Notes under the pieces: generated by a model
The model's database searches: none
Told to the model about the DNA's origin: nothing
Seen by the model: the letters and a program-made list of their open reading frames with translations, nothing else
Made by a program: the position numbers and the translations under genes
Shown: piece by piece, positions 1-9,939 of the stretch
How the letters are laid out: each line of letters opens with the position of its first letter
Position numbering within the stretch: position 1 is the stretch's first letter
Assembly (NCBI RefSeq): GCF_036231965.1
Contig: NZ_CP109499.1
Coordinates: 3,596,001-3,660,000, forward strand
DNA from: Streptomyces sp. NBC_01428
GTDB lineage: Bacteria > Actinomycetota > Actinomycetes > Streptomycetales > Streptomycetaceae
DNA: 64,000 nucleotides
Reading direction: 5' to 3'

Positions 1-1
1 G

Positions 2-871
2 CTCGCCCGCCTGGAGCAGCTGAAGAAGTCGCTGGCGGCCGAGGGGCTGTTCGCGGCCGACCGCAAGAAGCCGCTGCCCTTCCTGCCGCAGCTGATCGGG
101 CTGGTCTGCGGGCGCGCCTCGGCGGCCGAGCGGGACGTGCTGGAGAACGCGCGGCACCGCTGGCCGGCCGTGCGCTTCGAGGTGCGCAACGTCGCCGTGC
201 AGGGCGTCCACGCGGTGCCGCAGGTCGTGCAGGCCGTGAAGGACCTGGACGCGCGCGACGACGTCGACGTGATCGTCGTGGCGCGCGGCGGCGGCAGCGT
301 CGAGGACCTCCTGCCGTTCTCGGACGAGCAGCTCGTCCGGGCGGTGGCGGCCTGCCGTACGCCGGTGGTGTCGGCCATCGGGCACGAGCCGGACAACCCG
401 CTGCTGGACCACGTGGCCGACCTGCGGGCGTCCACTCCGACCGACGCCGCCAAGAAGGTCGTGCCGGACGTGGGCGAGGAGTACGAGCGGGTGCGGTTCC
501 TGCGCGACCGGGCCCGCCGCAGCGTGCAGTCCTTCCTCGACCGGGAGGAGCGGGGCCTCGCGCACACGCTGGCCAGGCCCTCGATAGAGGACCCGCACCG
601 GATGATCGACGAGCGGGCGGACCAGGTGGCGGCCCTGCTCGACCGGGGCCGGCGCACGCTCGGGCACCTCCTGGACCGCGCGGACTCGGAGCTGACGCAC
701 ACGCACGCGCGCGTGGTGGCCCTCTCCCCCGCGGCGACCCTCCAGCGCGGGTACGCGGTGCTCCAGAAGGCCGACGGGCACGTGGTCCGCGACCCGGCGG
801 AGGTCACGGCGGACGAGACGCTGCGGGCGCGGGTCGCCGAGGGTGAATTCACGGTTCGAGTCGATGCATAG
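2..871 (+). CDS. xseA: Exodeoxyribonuclease VII large subunit (5' end outside window)
   Basis: Large, catalytic subunit of exonuclease VII, which degrades single-stranded DNA from both ends during repair and recombination in the cytoplasm. The reading frame is open from base 2, so the N-terminal OB-fold is missing from the window and only the catalytic and coiled-coil parts are seen. The visible protein contains the family motifs [33 protein letters not shown] and [11 protein letters not shown], followed by a long Arg/Glu-rich helical region and the C-terminal LQRGYAVL motif. It ends 9 bases before xseB, so the two subunits are almost certainly co-transcribed. Identification is secure; only the start is unknown. 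Confidence 0.95.
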   Translation, partial: LARLEQLKKSLAAEGLFAADRKKPLPFLPQLIGLVCGRASAAERDVLENARHRWPAVRFEVRNVAVQGVHAVPQVVQAVKDLDARDDVDVIVVARGGGSVEDLLPFSDEQLVRAVAACRTPVVSAIGHEPDNPLLDHVADLRASTPTDAAKKVVPDVGEEYERVRFLRDRARRSVQSFLDREERGLAHTLARPSIEDPHRMIDERADQVAALLDRGRRTLGHLLDRADSELTHTHARVVALSPAATLQRGYAVLQKADGHVVRDPAEVTADETLRARVAEGEFTVRVDA

Positions 872-880
872 GGTGGGCGC

Positions 881-1138
881 ATGACCAGCAAGGTGGACGA
901 GGCGCTCGGGTACGAGCAGGCACGGGACGAGCTGATCGAGGTCGTACGCCGCCTGGAGGCGGGCGGCACGACCCTGGAGGAGTCGCTGGCGCTCTGGGAG
1001 CGCGGCGAGGAGCTGGCCAAGGTGTGCCGGCGCTGGCTGGAGGGCGCCCGGGCCCGGCTGGACGCGGCCCTCGCCGAGGAGGAGTCCGGAGAGGGCGGCG
1101 CCGCGGGCGGCGAGCCCGGGGACGCGGGCTCCCGGTAG
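881..1138 (+). CDS. xseB: Exodeoxyribonuclease VII small subunit
   Basis: Small 85-residue helical subunit that binds the coiled coil of XseA to form the hetero-oligomeric exonuclease VII. It has the family pattern [16 protein letters not shown], then [18 protein letters not shown], and a C-terminal helix; a Gly/Glu-rich tail of about 20 residues is extra. The ATG lies 9 bases after the xseA stop and a strong hairpin follows the gene, so the two form a short operon that ends here. Confidence 0.95.
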   Translation: MTSKVDEALGYEQARDELIEVVRRLEAGGTTLEESLALWERGEELAKVCRRWLEGARARLDAALAEEESGEGGAAGGEPGDAGSR

Positions 1139-1153
1139 GCATGTGATCGTCCA

Positions 1154-1188
1154 CGGTGGGGCGGCTCCCGGCAGGAGCCGCCCCACCG
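1154..1188. terminator. Hairpin terminator after xseAB
   Basis: A perfect 15-bp stem (1154-1168 with 1174-1188) and a 5-base loop lie 16 bases after the xseB stop. There is no clear T-run, as is common for Streptomyces terminators. Confidence 0.75.
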
Positions 1189-1285
1189 CCGTGCCGCCCC
1201 ACCGCCTACCGCCGCGCCGCCCACCGCTGTGCCGCCCCGCCGCTCACCGCTGTGCCGCCGCGCCGCCCCAGCACTGTGCCGCTGT
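1185..1285. repeat. Imperfect tandem GC-rich repeats
   Basis: About four diverged copies of a roughly 23-base unit built on ACCGCTGTGCCGCC follow the xseAB terminator. There is no plausible coding sequence over them on either strand, so this is non-coding repeat DNA. Confidence 0.5.
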
Positions 1286-1311
1286 GAAGCGGATCACCCT
1301 GCCCCGGCTTT

Positions 1312-1342
1312 GGTTGAACTTTCAACCTACTCGTCGTACTGT
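1312..1342 (+). promoter_or_regulatory. Promoter with palindromic operator for the nitroreductase gene
   Basis: A -35 box TTGAAC (1314-1319) and a -10 box TACTGT (1337-1342) are separated by 17 bases. The -35 box is inside the inverted repeat GGTTGAACTTTCAACC (1312-1327), so a dimeric repressor bound there would block RNA polymerase. The TTGAA-N2-TTCAA pattern is typical of MarR/HxlR-like operators; no such regulator is encoded nearby. Confidence 0.6.
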
Positions 1343-1399
1343 CGGTGATGCCAACAGATCCCCCACGGATCCACCGCACGCACCGAGAAGGTTTCTTTC

Positions 1400-1990
1400 A
1401 TGTCTCTCGTCCTTGACCCCGCCGCTCAGGACCTGCTGTTCCGCGAGGCCCGCACCGCGAACACCTTCACCGACGAGCCGGTGACCGACGCGCAGGTCCA
1501 GGCGATCTACGACCTGGTCAAGTTCGGCCCGACCGCCTTCAACCAGTCGCCGCTGCGCATCACGCTGGTCCGCTCCCCCGAGGCCCGCGAGCGCCTCGTG
1601 CAGCACCTCGCCGAGGGCAACCAGGCGAAGACCGCCGCCGCCCCGCTGGTCGCGATCCTGTCCGCGGACAACGAGTTCCACGAGGAGCTGCCGGCCCTGC
1701 TGCCGCACTTCCCCGCCGCCAAGGACCTGTTCTTCTCCGAGCGCCCGGCCCGTGAGAACGCCGCCCTGCTGAACGCCGCTCTTCAGGCCGCGTACTTCAT
1801 CATCGGCGTCCGCGCCGCGGGCCTCGCCGCCGGCCCGATGACCGGTGCCGACTTCGCCGGGATCCAGAAGGAGTTCCTGGACGACGACCACACCCCGCTG
1901 ATGATCGTCAACATCGGCAAGCCGGGCGAGGACGCCTGGTTCCCGCGCTCCCCGCGCCTGGAGCTCGACCAGGTCATCACGACCGTCTGA
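1400..1990 (+). CDS. Nitroreductase family protein (malonic semialdehyde reductase-like)
   Basis: A 196-residue FMN-dependent reductase of the nitroreductase superfamily, closest to the RutE/HadB-type malonic semialdehyde reductases. Visible features are the N-terminal LFREARTANTFTDEPVTD, the FMN-binding FGPTAFNQSPLRI around residues 49-61, and the GLAAGPMTGAD segment near residues 137-147. The protein is cytosolic, with no signal or membrane segment. The gene stands alone, preceded by a clear promoter/operator and a GAGAAGG ribosome site and followed by a terminator. The real substrate cannot be read from the sequence; no other pyrimidine-catabolism gene is nearby, so a role in aldehyde, quinone or nitro-compound reduction is equally possible. 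Confidence 0.85.
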   Translation: MSLVLDPAAQDLLFREARTANTFTDEPVTDAQVQAIYDLVKFGPTAFNQSPLRITLVRSPEARERLVQHLAEGNQAKTAAAPLVAILSADNEFHEELPALLPHFPAAKDLFFSERPARENAALLNAALQAAYFIIGVRAAGLAAGPMTGADFAGIQKEFLDDDHTPLMIVNIGKPGEDAWFPRSPRLELDQVITTV

Positions 1991-2032
1991 CGGACCACGC
2001 CGCCGAAACGATCCCGGCAGCACCCGCGCGGC

Positions 2033-2067
2033 AGAAGGGCCCCCGGCACACCGCCGGGGGCCCTTCT
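2033..2067. terminator. Bidirectional terminator between convergent genes
   Basis: A perfect 15-bp stem (2033-2047 with 2053-2067) with the 5-base loop ACACC lies between the ends of the nitroreductase gene and the convergent DUF4245 gene. Confidence 0.85.
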
Positions 2068-2117
2068 CGTACGTTCGCGCGCGGCCGGGGCGCCCTGCGG
2101 CGCGGCCACGCGACGCC

Positions 2118-2636
2118 CTAGGTCGTCTTGAGCGACTGCGCCATCTTCGTCAGCACACCGAAGGACGCGGTACCCGTCACCACGGTCGTGGCGCCGTCGC
2201 CCTTGAGGACGAGCGCGTCGTAGTGGTCGCCCTCGTAGCGCTGCCACGTCCGGTCGCCGATGCGCTGGGTCACCTTGGTCGCCCGCGCGCCCTGACTGGC
2301 CGAGTCGATGAAGACGGGCGCACGCTGAGTGGACTGCTCGACCGCCACGTACTGACCGTCGGGGTCCTGGAAGCCGAGGTGCCAGACATCGAACTCGCTG
2401 CCGTCGTACCGCACCGAGGTCGGCTTCCACTCCGCCGGCAGCCCGGCGGGGGCCGCCACGGGGTAGCTCGCCGCACGGCGCGCGGTCAGCAGCTCGACCC
2501 GGTAGTCGACCCGCTTGAGATCGGGCGCGGAGTCGTCGTGCGGGATGAAGATGTAGATGACGCCTGCCATCAGCCCGATGAGGCCCAGGGAGAGAATCAT
2601 GTCCCGGACCGACTGCTTGCCTTTCGTACCTGCCAC
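2118..2636 (-). CDS. DUF4245 domain membrane-anchored protein
   Basis: A 172-residue protein of the actinobacterial DUF4245 family, function unknown. It has a basic N-terminus (MAGTKGKQSVRDM), one hydrophobic segment at about residues 13-31 and a long extracytoplasmic domain with the family motifs VDYRVELLTARRAASYPVAAP and GLPAEWKPTSVRY, so it is probably a single-pass membrane protein facing outward. It is divergent from glpX, an arrangement common in actinobacteria, with about 127 bases between the two starts. Identification rests on family resemblance only. Confidence 0.85.
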   Translation of the reverse strand: MAGTKGKQSVRDMILSLGLIGLMAGVIYIFIPHDDSAPDLKRVDYRVELLTARRAASYPVAAPAGLPAEWKPTSVRYDGSEFDVWHLGFQDPDGQYVAVEQSTQRAPVFIDSASQGARATKVTQRIGDRTWQRYEGDHYDALVLKGDGATTVVTGTASFGVLTKMAQSLKTT

Positions 2637-2763
2637 GCCCCTATCGTCGCAGGTGCCCTGGCGTGCTCATCCGTGGGCCCCCCTGCTCATTTTGTCAGCC
2701 TGGCGATAGAGTCGGGGGCACCACCCTCATCCGGCCGTCGTCGTATCAGAAAGGTGCGTCTCG

Positions 2764-3795
2764 ATGACCGAGCATCATCTGCCGTCCGAACTCGAAGTCC
2801 CGTCGGAAGCCCCCGACCGCAACCTCGCCCTCGAACTCGTCCGCGTCACCGAGGCCGCCGCGATGGCCGCGGGACGCTGGGTGGGCCGGGGCGACAAGAA
2901 CGGTGCCGACGGCGCCGCCGTCCGCGCCATGCGGACTCTCGTCTCCACCGTCTCGATGAACGGCGTCGTCGTCATCGGTGAAGGCGAGAAGGACGAAGCC
3001 CCGATGCTCTTCAACGGAGAGCGCGTGGGCGACGGGTCCGGCCCCGAGTGCGACATCGCCGTCGACCCGATCGACGGGACGACGCTCACCGCCAAGGGCA
3101 TGACCAACGCGATCGCCGTCCTGGCCGCCGCCGACCGCGGCACCATGTTCGACCCGTCCGCGGTCTTCTACATGGACAAGCTGGTCACCGGCCCCGAGGC
3201 CGCCGACTTCGTCGACATCAACGCGCCCGTGTCGGTCAACATCCGCCGCGTCGCGAAGGCCAAGCGCGTCACCCCCGAGGACGTCACCGTCGTCATCCTC
3301 GACCGGCCCCGCCACGACGGGATCATCAAGGAGATCCGGGAGACCGGCGCGCGCATCAAGCTGATCTCCGACGGCGACGTCGCGGGCTCGATCCTGGCGC
3401 TGCGCGAGGGCACCGGCATCGACCTGCTGCTCGGCATCGGCGGCACGCCCGAGGGCATCATCTCGGCCTGTGCGGTCAAGTGCCTCGGCGGCACCATCCA
3501 GGGCAAGCTGTGGCCCAAGGACGACGAGGAGCGCGCGCGGGCCGTGGACGCCGGGCACGACCTCGACCGCGTCCTCGGCACGAGCGACCTGGTCTCCGGC
3601 GAGAACGTCTTCTTCGTCGCCACCGGCATCACCGACGGCGAGCTGCTGCGCGGGGTGCGCTACCGCCCCGAGACCGCGACGACCGAGTCGATCGTGATGC
3701 GGTCCAAGTCCGGGACGGTCCGCCAGATCACGTCGGAGCACCGGCTGAGCAAGCTGCGCGCGTACAGCGCGATCGACTTCGACCGCGCCAAGTAG
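2764..3795 (+). CDS. glpX: Fructose-1,6-bisphosphatase, class II (GlpX)
   Basis: Hydrolyses fructose 1,6-bisphosphate to fructose 6-phosphate, the committed step of gluconeogenesis. The 343-residue length fits the GlpX family. Metal- and substrate-binding motifs are visible: [11 protein letters not shown] near residues 72-82 and [13 protein letters not shown] near residues 100-112, which is the lithium-sensitive phosphatase D-P-x-D-G-T signature; GIGGTPEGI and the C-terminal [16 protein letters not shown] are also typical. An AAAGGTG ribosome site precedes the ATG. A hairpin terminator follows. In actinobacteria lacking class I enzymes GlpX is usually the main fructose bisphosphatase. Confidence 0.95.
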   Translation: MTEHHLPSELEVPSEAPDRNLALELVRVTEAAAMAAGRWVGRGDKNGADGAAVRAMRTLVSTVSMNGVVVIGEGEKDEAPMLFNGERVGDGSGPECDIAVDPIDGTTLTAKGMTNAIAVLAAADRGTMFDPSAVFYMDKLVTGPEAADFVDINAPVSVNIRRVAKAKRVTPEDVTVVILDRPRHDGIIKEIRETGARIKLISDGDVAGSILALREGTGIDLLLGIGGTPEGIISACAVKCLGGTIQGKLWPKDDEERARAVDAGHDLDRVLGTSDLVSGENVFFVATGITDGELLRGVRYRPETATTESIVMRSKSGTVRQITSEHRLSKLRAYSAIDFDRAK

Positions 3796-3838
3796 GACCA
3801 CCGGCCGGCGGCACCCGCCGGGCGCCGTGCAGGCGCGG

Positions 3839-3873
3839 AAGGGGCGCCCCTTGTGCGGAGGGGCGCCCCTTTT
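3839..3873 (+). terminator. Terminator after glpX
   Basis: A 12-bp perfect stem (3839-3850 with 3860-3871), a 9-base loop and a trailing T-run. Each arm itself contains the self-complementary GGGGCGCCCC, so alternative cruciform-like pairings exist. Confidence 0.75.
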
Positions 3874-3960
3874 CCGTGCGTGGACCCGATGGGAGGCCTG
3901 ACGGTTTCCCGCTCTGCCTCCCGTTCGGTCTCCCGTACGCGGCCGGTCCGGGCCGAGAGG

Positions 3961-4332
3961 TCAGCCGGCCGCGGCTATCGTCCCGCGCGCGGCCTTCTGG
4001 AGCTCCACGTCGCGGCGGCGGCGCCGGGCGAGCACGACGCGGCGCTCGGCGGCGGTCAGGCCGCCCCAGACGCCGTACGGCTCGGGTTGCAGGAGCGCGT
4101 GTTCGCGGCACTCGACCATCACCGGACAGCGGGCGCAGACGCGCTTGGCGGCCTCCTCACGGGAGAGCCGGGCCGCGGTGGGCTCCTTGGAGGGGGCGAA
4201 GAACAGGCCGGCCTCGTCGCGGCGGCACACCGCCTCCGTGTGCCATGGCGCTTCCTGATCCCTGTCCCGCACTGGCGCCCGCTGGGCCGGTACGGCAGCT
4301 ACCTGCAGGGACTGATGCGGCGGTTGCAGCAC
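3961..4332 (-). CDS. WhiB-family transcriptional regulator (Wbl protein)
   Basis: A 123-residue actinobacterial WhiB-like protein carrying a redox-sensitive [4Fe-4S] cluster; such proteins bind the principal sigma factor and act in development, stress or redox control. The four cluster cysteines are Cys36, Cys66, Cys69 and Cys75 in the order C-x29-C-x2-C-x5-C, followed by the turn motif GVWGG (87-91) and a basic C-terminus LARRRRRDVELQK for DNA contact. The GTG start has AGGAG six bases upstream. The N-terminal 30 residues are variable. The neighbourhood (glpX on one side, DUF1707 gene on the other) is conserved around one Wbl paralogue in Streptomyces, but the exact paralogue is not assigned here. 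Confidence 0.92.
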   Translation of the reverse strand: MLQPPHQSLQVAAVPAQRAPVRDRDQEAPWHTEAVCRRDEAGLFFAPSKEPTAARLSREEAAKRVCARCPVMVECREHALLQPEPYGVWGGLTAAERRVVLARRRRRDVELQKAARGTIAAAG

Positions 4333-4531
4333 GGTCTACTCCTGACGACGGCTTCGCGAGCGTGCCGGGCGCCGGGGGAAGTTCCACAGCGCCCTCCAAG
4401 AGACGATGCAGCAAGGCCTACCCGCTGTGCGCGCGCCTATGCACTGCGTTCCCAAGCCCGGGCGTTCTTCCGCGTGATCGATCGTCCACGACTGAACCAA
4501 TGCCCGCGCGCCGCCCGCGCGTTCACAAGCG

Positions 4532-5260
4532 TCAACGGTCCAGGTGCTTGCGCAAACCCCGGTCCAGACGGTCGGCGACCCGGTCGTTCAGCCGGCCCGT
4601 GACGCGGTCGAGGATGTCCGCGACGAGCTTGCCTCGCTTGGGCCGGGCCTCCACGTTGCCGAGGACGGCGAGGCCGTCGATGTACACCACGGGGGCGTCC
4701 GGGTCGCCCGAATCCATCGTGTGCACCTCGAAGTTGCCCAGTACGCCGCCGCCGTTGCCGCGCAGCGAGACGTTCTCCGGGACACGGATCTCGATGTTGC
4801 CGAACACGGAGACCGTCTTGATCACGACCTGCTGGTACTCGAAGATCGCCTCGCTCAGGTCGATCTCGACGCTGCCGAACACCGCGTACGCGTGGATCCG
4901 GCGGCCCGCGCGCCAGCGGCCCTTGCGGACGGCGGCGCTGAACACCGCCACCACGCTCTCGTCGGCGTCGACCGGGATCGCGCCCGCCGTGGGGCGGTTG
5001 GGCGCCGAGGCGTAGGCGGGCGTCGCGCGGCCGGTGTGCGCGGCGGGCAGGTCCCGGACGAAGCGGTCGAGCTCGCCCACCGTCTTGGTGGCCAGCACCC
5101 CCTCCACGCGCTCGGAGTGCTCCTCCGGCGTGAGGCGGCCCTCGGCGAGGGCGTCGCGCAGGATGTCGGTGATCCGGTCGCGGTCGGCGTCGGAGGCGCG
5201 CAGCTCGACCGGGGGCGCCGCCGGGGCCGGGGTCGCGTCGGAGCTCTTCTGAAGGTCCAC
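4532..5260 (-). CDS. DUF1707 (SHOCT-like) domain protein with C-terminal cell-wall-response-like domain
   Basis: A 242-residue actinobacterial protein of unknown function. Residues about 19-72 form the DUF1707 domain (VELRASDADRDRITDILRDALAEGR, LTPEEHSERVE, GELDRFVRDLP). Residues about 105-210 are beta-rich and repetitive (VVAVFSAAVRKGRW, YAVFGSVEIDL, VSVFGNIEIRVP, AVLGNVEAR), as in the domain of LiaF-like cell-wall-active antibiotic response proteins. The C-terminus is an amphipathic Arg/Asp-rich helix. There is no signal peptide or membrane segment, so it is cytosolic or peripherally bound. The GTG start at 5260 is taken as the longest reasonable; the ribosome site is weak. Confidence 0.8.
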   Translation of the reverse strand: MDLQKSSDATPAPAAPPVELRASDADRDRITDILRDALAEGRLTPEEHSERVEGVLATKTVGELDRFVRDLPAAHTGRATPAYASAPNRPTAGAIPVDADESVVAVFSAAVRKGRWRAGRRIHAYAVFGSVEIDLSEAIFEYQQVVIKTVSVFGNIEIRVPENVSLRGNGGGVLGNFEVHTMDSGDPDAPVVYIDGLAVLGNVEARPKRGKLVADILDRVTGRLNDRVADRLDRGLRKHLDR

Positions 5261-5446
5261 GACAGCAGCGTACCCAAACGCGATAGATCGCGACTACCCC
5301 TTCCGGGCCCCCTGTGGAGAACCGGGTGTCCGTCCGGTGTCCGAACTGAGCCTTACCTCACAGACTCGGCACCCGCGCCAGGTCCTACGCTGGTGGACGC
5401 TGCCAATGGAGGCACGCCGCTGTCTGTCGAGTGAGGAATGGGCGAG

Positions 5447-7117
<1,671 letters not shown>

Positions 7118-7311
7118 GACGCGCGCGCTGTCCCCGGTGACGTCGTAGCCCGCTCCCCCGGGCTTCCCACGAGCCTCACGAACGGCCGTCGAGCAGGCGG
7201 CCGTTCGTCGTGTCCGGGGACGGCGCCCGGACACGGGTTCCGCGTGCCGCGCGTGCCCGGGCGGGAACACGCGTCGCCTCCTGGATGCTGTCCCCCATGG
7301 AGGTGTCACCA

Positions 7312-8715
7312 ATGGCAGATGGCCAGGGCGAAGGCGCGTACCGGATCGAGCACGACTCCATGGGTGAGGTGCGGGTGCCCGCGGACGCGAAATGGCGGGC
7401 GCAGACCCAGCGCGCCGTGGAGAACTTCCCGATCTCGGGGCAGCACATCGAGCGCGCGCACATCGAGGCCCTCGCCCGGATCAAGGCGGCCGCCGCGAAG
7501 GTGAACGGCGAGCTGGGCGTGATCGACAAGGATGTCGCCGAGGCGATCCAGGAGGCGGCGGAGGAGGTCGTCGAGGGGCGCTGGGACGAGCAGTTCCCGG
7601 TGGACGTGTTCCAGACGGGCTCCGGGACGTCCTCCAACATGAACACCAACGAGGTCGTCGCCACGCTCGCGACCGAGCGGCTGGGCCGGGACGTGCACCC
7701 GAACGACCACGTGAACGCCTCCCAGTCGAGCAACGACGTGTTCCCGTCCTCGATCCACATCGCCGCGACCGCCGCGGTGACCCGCGACCTGGTGCCCGCG
7801 CTGGAGCACCTGGCCGCCGCGCTCGGCCGCAAGGCGGAGGAGTTCGCCGACGTGGTGAAGTCGGGCCGCACCCACCTGATGGACGCCACGCCCGTGACGC
7901 TGGGCCAGGAGTTCGGCGGCTACGCGGCGCAGGTCCGGTACGGGGTCGAGCGGCTGCGGGCCTCGCTGCCCCGCCTGGCGGAACTGCCGCTGGGCGGCAC
8001 CGCCGTGGGCACCGGCATCAACACACCGCCCGGGTTCTCCGCGGCGGTGATCGCGGAGGTGGCCCGGACGACCGGTCTGCCGCTGACGGAGGCCCGCGAC
8101 CACTTCGAGGCGCAGGGCGCGCGCGACGGGATCGTGGAGACGAGCGGGCAGCTGCGGACCATCGCGGTCGGCCTGACCAAGATCGCGAACGATCTGCGGT
8201 GGATGGCGTCGGGACCGCGCACCGGGCTGTCCGAGATCAGCCTGCCGGATCTCCAGCCGGGCTCGTCGATCATGCCGGGCAAGGTGAACCCGGTGATTCC
8301 CGAGGCGGTGCTCATGGTCGCCGCGCAGGTGACGGGCAACGACGCGACGGTCGCCGTCGCGGGCGCGGCCGGGAACTTCGAACTGAACGTCATGCTGCCG
8401 GTGATCGGCAAGAACGTCCTGGAGTCGGTGCGCCTCCTCGCGAACGTCTCGCGGCTGCTCGCCGACCGGACGGTGGACGGGATCGTCGCGCACCGGGAGC
8501 GGGCCCGGGAGTACGCGGAGTCCTCGCCGTCGGTGGTGACGCCGCTGAACAAGTACATCGGGTACGAGGAGGCCGCGAAGGTCGCGAAGAAGGCGCTGGC
8601 GGACCGGAAGACCATCCGCGAGGTGGTGCTGGAGTCGGGTTACGTGGAGCGGGGGGATCTGACGGAGCAGCAGCTCGACGAGGCGCTGGATGTCCTGCGG
8701 ATGACGCGTCCGTAA
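7312..8715 (+). CDS. fumC: Fumarate hydratase, class II (FumC)
   Basis: Iron-independent homotetrameric fumarase of the aspartase/fumarase superfamily, converting fumarate to L-malate. The 467-residue product shows [51 protein letters not shown] and the superfamily signature [12 protein letters not shown] with the catalytic serine. I place the start at ATG 7312 because GGAGGTG lies seven bases upstream (7299-7305); longer in-frame starts at 7297 and 7210 would add residues not found in the family. Having class I and class II enzymes next to each other gives an oxygen/iron-resistant backup, a known arrangement in streptomycetes. Confidence 0.95.
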   Translation: MADGQGEGAYRIEHDSMGEVRVPADAKWRAQTQRAVENFPISGQHIERAHIEALARIKAAAAKVNGELGVIDKDVAEAIQEAAEEVVEGRWDEQFPVDVFQTGSGTSSNMNTNEVVATLATERLGRDVHPNDHVNASQSSNDVFPSSIHIAATAAVTRDLVPALEHLAAALGRKAEEFADVVKSGRTHLMDATPVTLGQEFGGYAAQVRYGVERLRASLPRLAELPLGGTAVGTGINTPPGFSAAVIAEVARTTGLPLTEARDHFEAQGARDGIVETSGQLRTIAVGLTKIANDLRWMASGPRTGLSEISLPDLQPGSSIMPGKVNPVIPEAVLMVAAQVTGNDATVAVAGAAGNFELNVMLPVIGKNVLESVRLLANVSRLLADRTVDGIVAHRERAREYAESSPSVVTPLNKYIGYEEAAKVAKKALADRKTIREVVLESGYVERGDLTEQQLDEALDVLRMTRP

Positions 8716-8830
8716 CGGCCCGCCGCCGGGGAGAAACACCTGATGACGCCTCCGTAACAGGTCCCAGGCGACGGCGGGAACCATGACGCGTGCCGCAGCG
8801 TCGCATGCCCCGGGCACCTAATATCTGTTC

Positions 8831-9523
8831 ATGGCAGACGGTGGAGCGGTGAGACGAGCGGAAGCGGGCGGGCCGGCGGCGTTCTGGGAGCCCGGGCACC
8901 AGATCCTGTGGCGGTACCGGGAGAACGCCGGTGAGCACGTCCACATCTGCCGCCCCGTGACGGTCGTACGGGACGACGCCGAGCTGCTCGCGGTGTGGAT
9001 GGCGCCGGGCACCGAGTGTGTGAAGCCGGTGCTCGCGGACGGGTCGCCGGTGCACGGCGAGCCGCTGGAGTCGCGCTACACCAAGCCGCGGACGGTGCGG
9101 CGCGACCGGTGGTTCGGAACCGGGGTGCTCAAGCTGGCGCGGCCGGGCGATCCCTGGTCGGTGTGGCTTTTCTGGGAGCCGGGCTGGCGTTTCAAGAACT
9201 GGTACGTGAACCTGGAGGCTCCGCTGACGCGTTGGTCGGGCGGGGTGGACTCCGAGGACCACTTCCTCGACATCTCGGTGCACCCGGACCGGAGTTGGCG
9301 CTGGCTGGACGAGGACGAGTTCGCGATGGCGCAGCGGGCCGGTCTGATGGATGCTCAACTGGCCGCGCGGGTACGGGAAGCGGGGTGGTCGGCGGTGGAG
9401 GTGATCCGCGCGTGGGGGGCGCCGTTCTCGGACGGATGGCAGCTCTGGAGGCCCGACCCGGCCTGGCCGGTTCCCGCTCTGCCGGATGACTGGGACCGTA
9501 CGCCCGCGCACGTGTCCTCATGA
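8831..9523 (+). CDS. DUF402 domain protein
   Basis: A 230-residue cytosolic protein of the DUF402 family. Characteristic segments are FWEPGHQILWRYRENAG, RPVTVVRDDAELLAVWMAPGT, LFWEPGWRFKNWYVNLEAP and DHFLDISVHPDRSWRWLDEDEF; the acidic residues at the end form the metal-binding site in structurally known relatives, some of which are nucleoside diphosphate phosphatases (FAU-1/Ntdp type). A hydrolase role is therefore plausible but not shown. It follows fumC by 115 bases on the same strand; there is no functional link apparent. Confidence 0.82.
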   Translation: MADGGAVRRAEAGGPAAFWEPGHQILWRYRENAGEHVHICRPVTVVRDDAELLAVWMAPGTECVKPVLADGSPVHGEPLESRYTKPRTVRRDRWFGTGVLKLARPGDPWSVWLFWEPGWRFKNWYVNLEAPLTRWSGGVDSEDHFLDISVHPDRSWRWLDEDEFAMAQRAGLMDAQLAARVREAGWSAVEVIRAWGAPFSDGWQLWRPDPAWPVPALPDDWDRTPAHVSS

Positions 9524-9642
9524 GACCCTTGATGCGCCCCCGTGGTACAACCGTAGGATCGTCTTCCGCAAGGGCGCACGGCAGCAACAACTCCCGCATG
9601 ATGAGCCGGGCTTGACCATATGTCACCGAGGGGCGGCAGGAC

Positions 9643-9939
9643 GTGAGCGAGGGGTACGAGGGGTACGGCGGCGTGGCCGGCCGAGGTCCGGTCGCTCCGC
9701 GTGGTGGCGTCACGACGGTCGTGCGGGCGGGGGCCGCGGTCCTGACGCCGTGTTCGGCGCGGCCCGTTTCCGGCCGTCCGCAGGCCGTTCCCGGCCATGC
9801 GCCGGCTGTGCCCACCACCGGTTCCGCACCTGACGACACGCAGAATCCGTTCCTGGGGCACACATTCCGGGTATCGGGGCTGCGGGACGAACTGCGCGCA
9901 CGGCGCGCAGCCCCGGACGGATGGACTCGACACGCGTGA
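9643..9939 (+). CDS. Possible small protein coupled to the phosphatase gene
   Basis: A 98-residue frame starting with GTG and ending at TGA 9937-9939. Its stop overlaps the GTG at 9936 that is one possible start of the downstream phosphatase (GTGA), a pattern seen in translationally coupled genes. Third-position G/C is raised but lower than in the neighbours, and the product (MSEGYEGYGGVAGRG...) has no recognised domain. It could equally be an untranslated leader; treat as tentative. Confidence 0.35.
   Translation: MSEGYEGYGGVAGRGPVAPRGGVTTVVRAGAAVLTPCSARPVSGRPQAVPGHAPAVPTTGSAPDDTQNPFLGHTFRVSGLRDELRARRAAPDGWTRHA

Noticed and set aside
9529..9559. TTGATG-TAGGAT pair after the DUF402 gene taken as a promoter for the phosphatase
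   Set aside because: The spacer is 19 bases and the -35 is imperfect; possible, but too weak to list.
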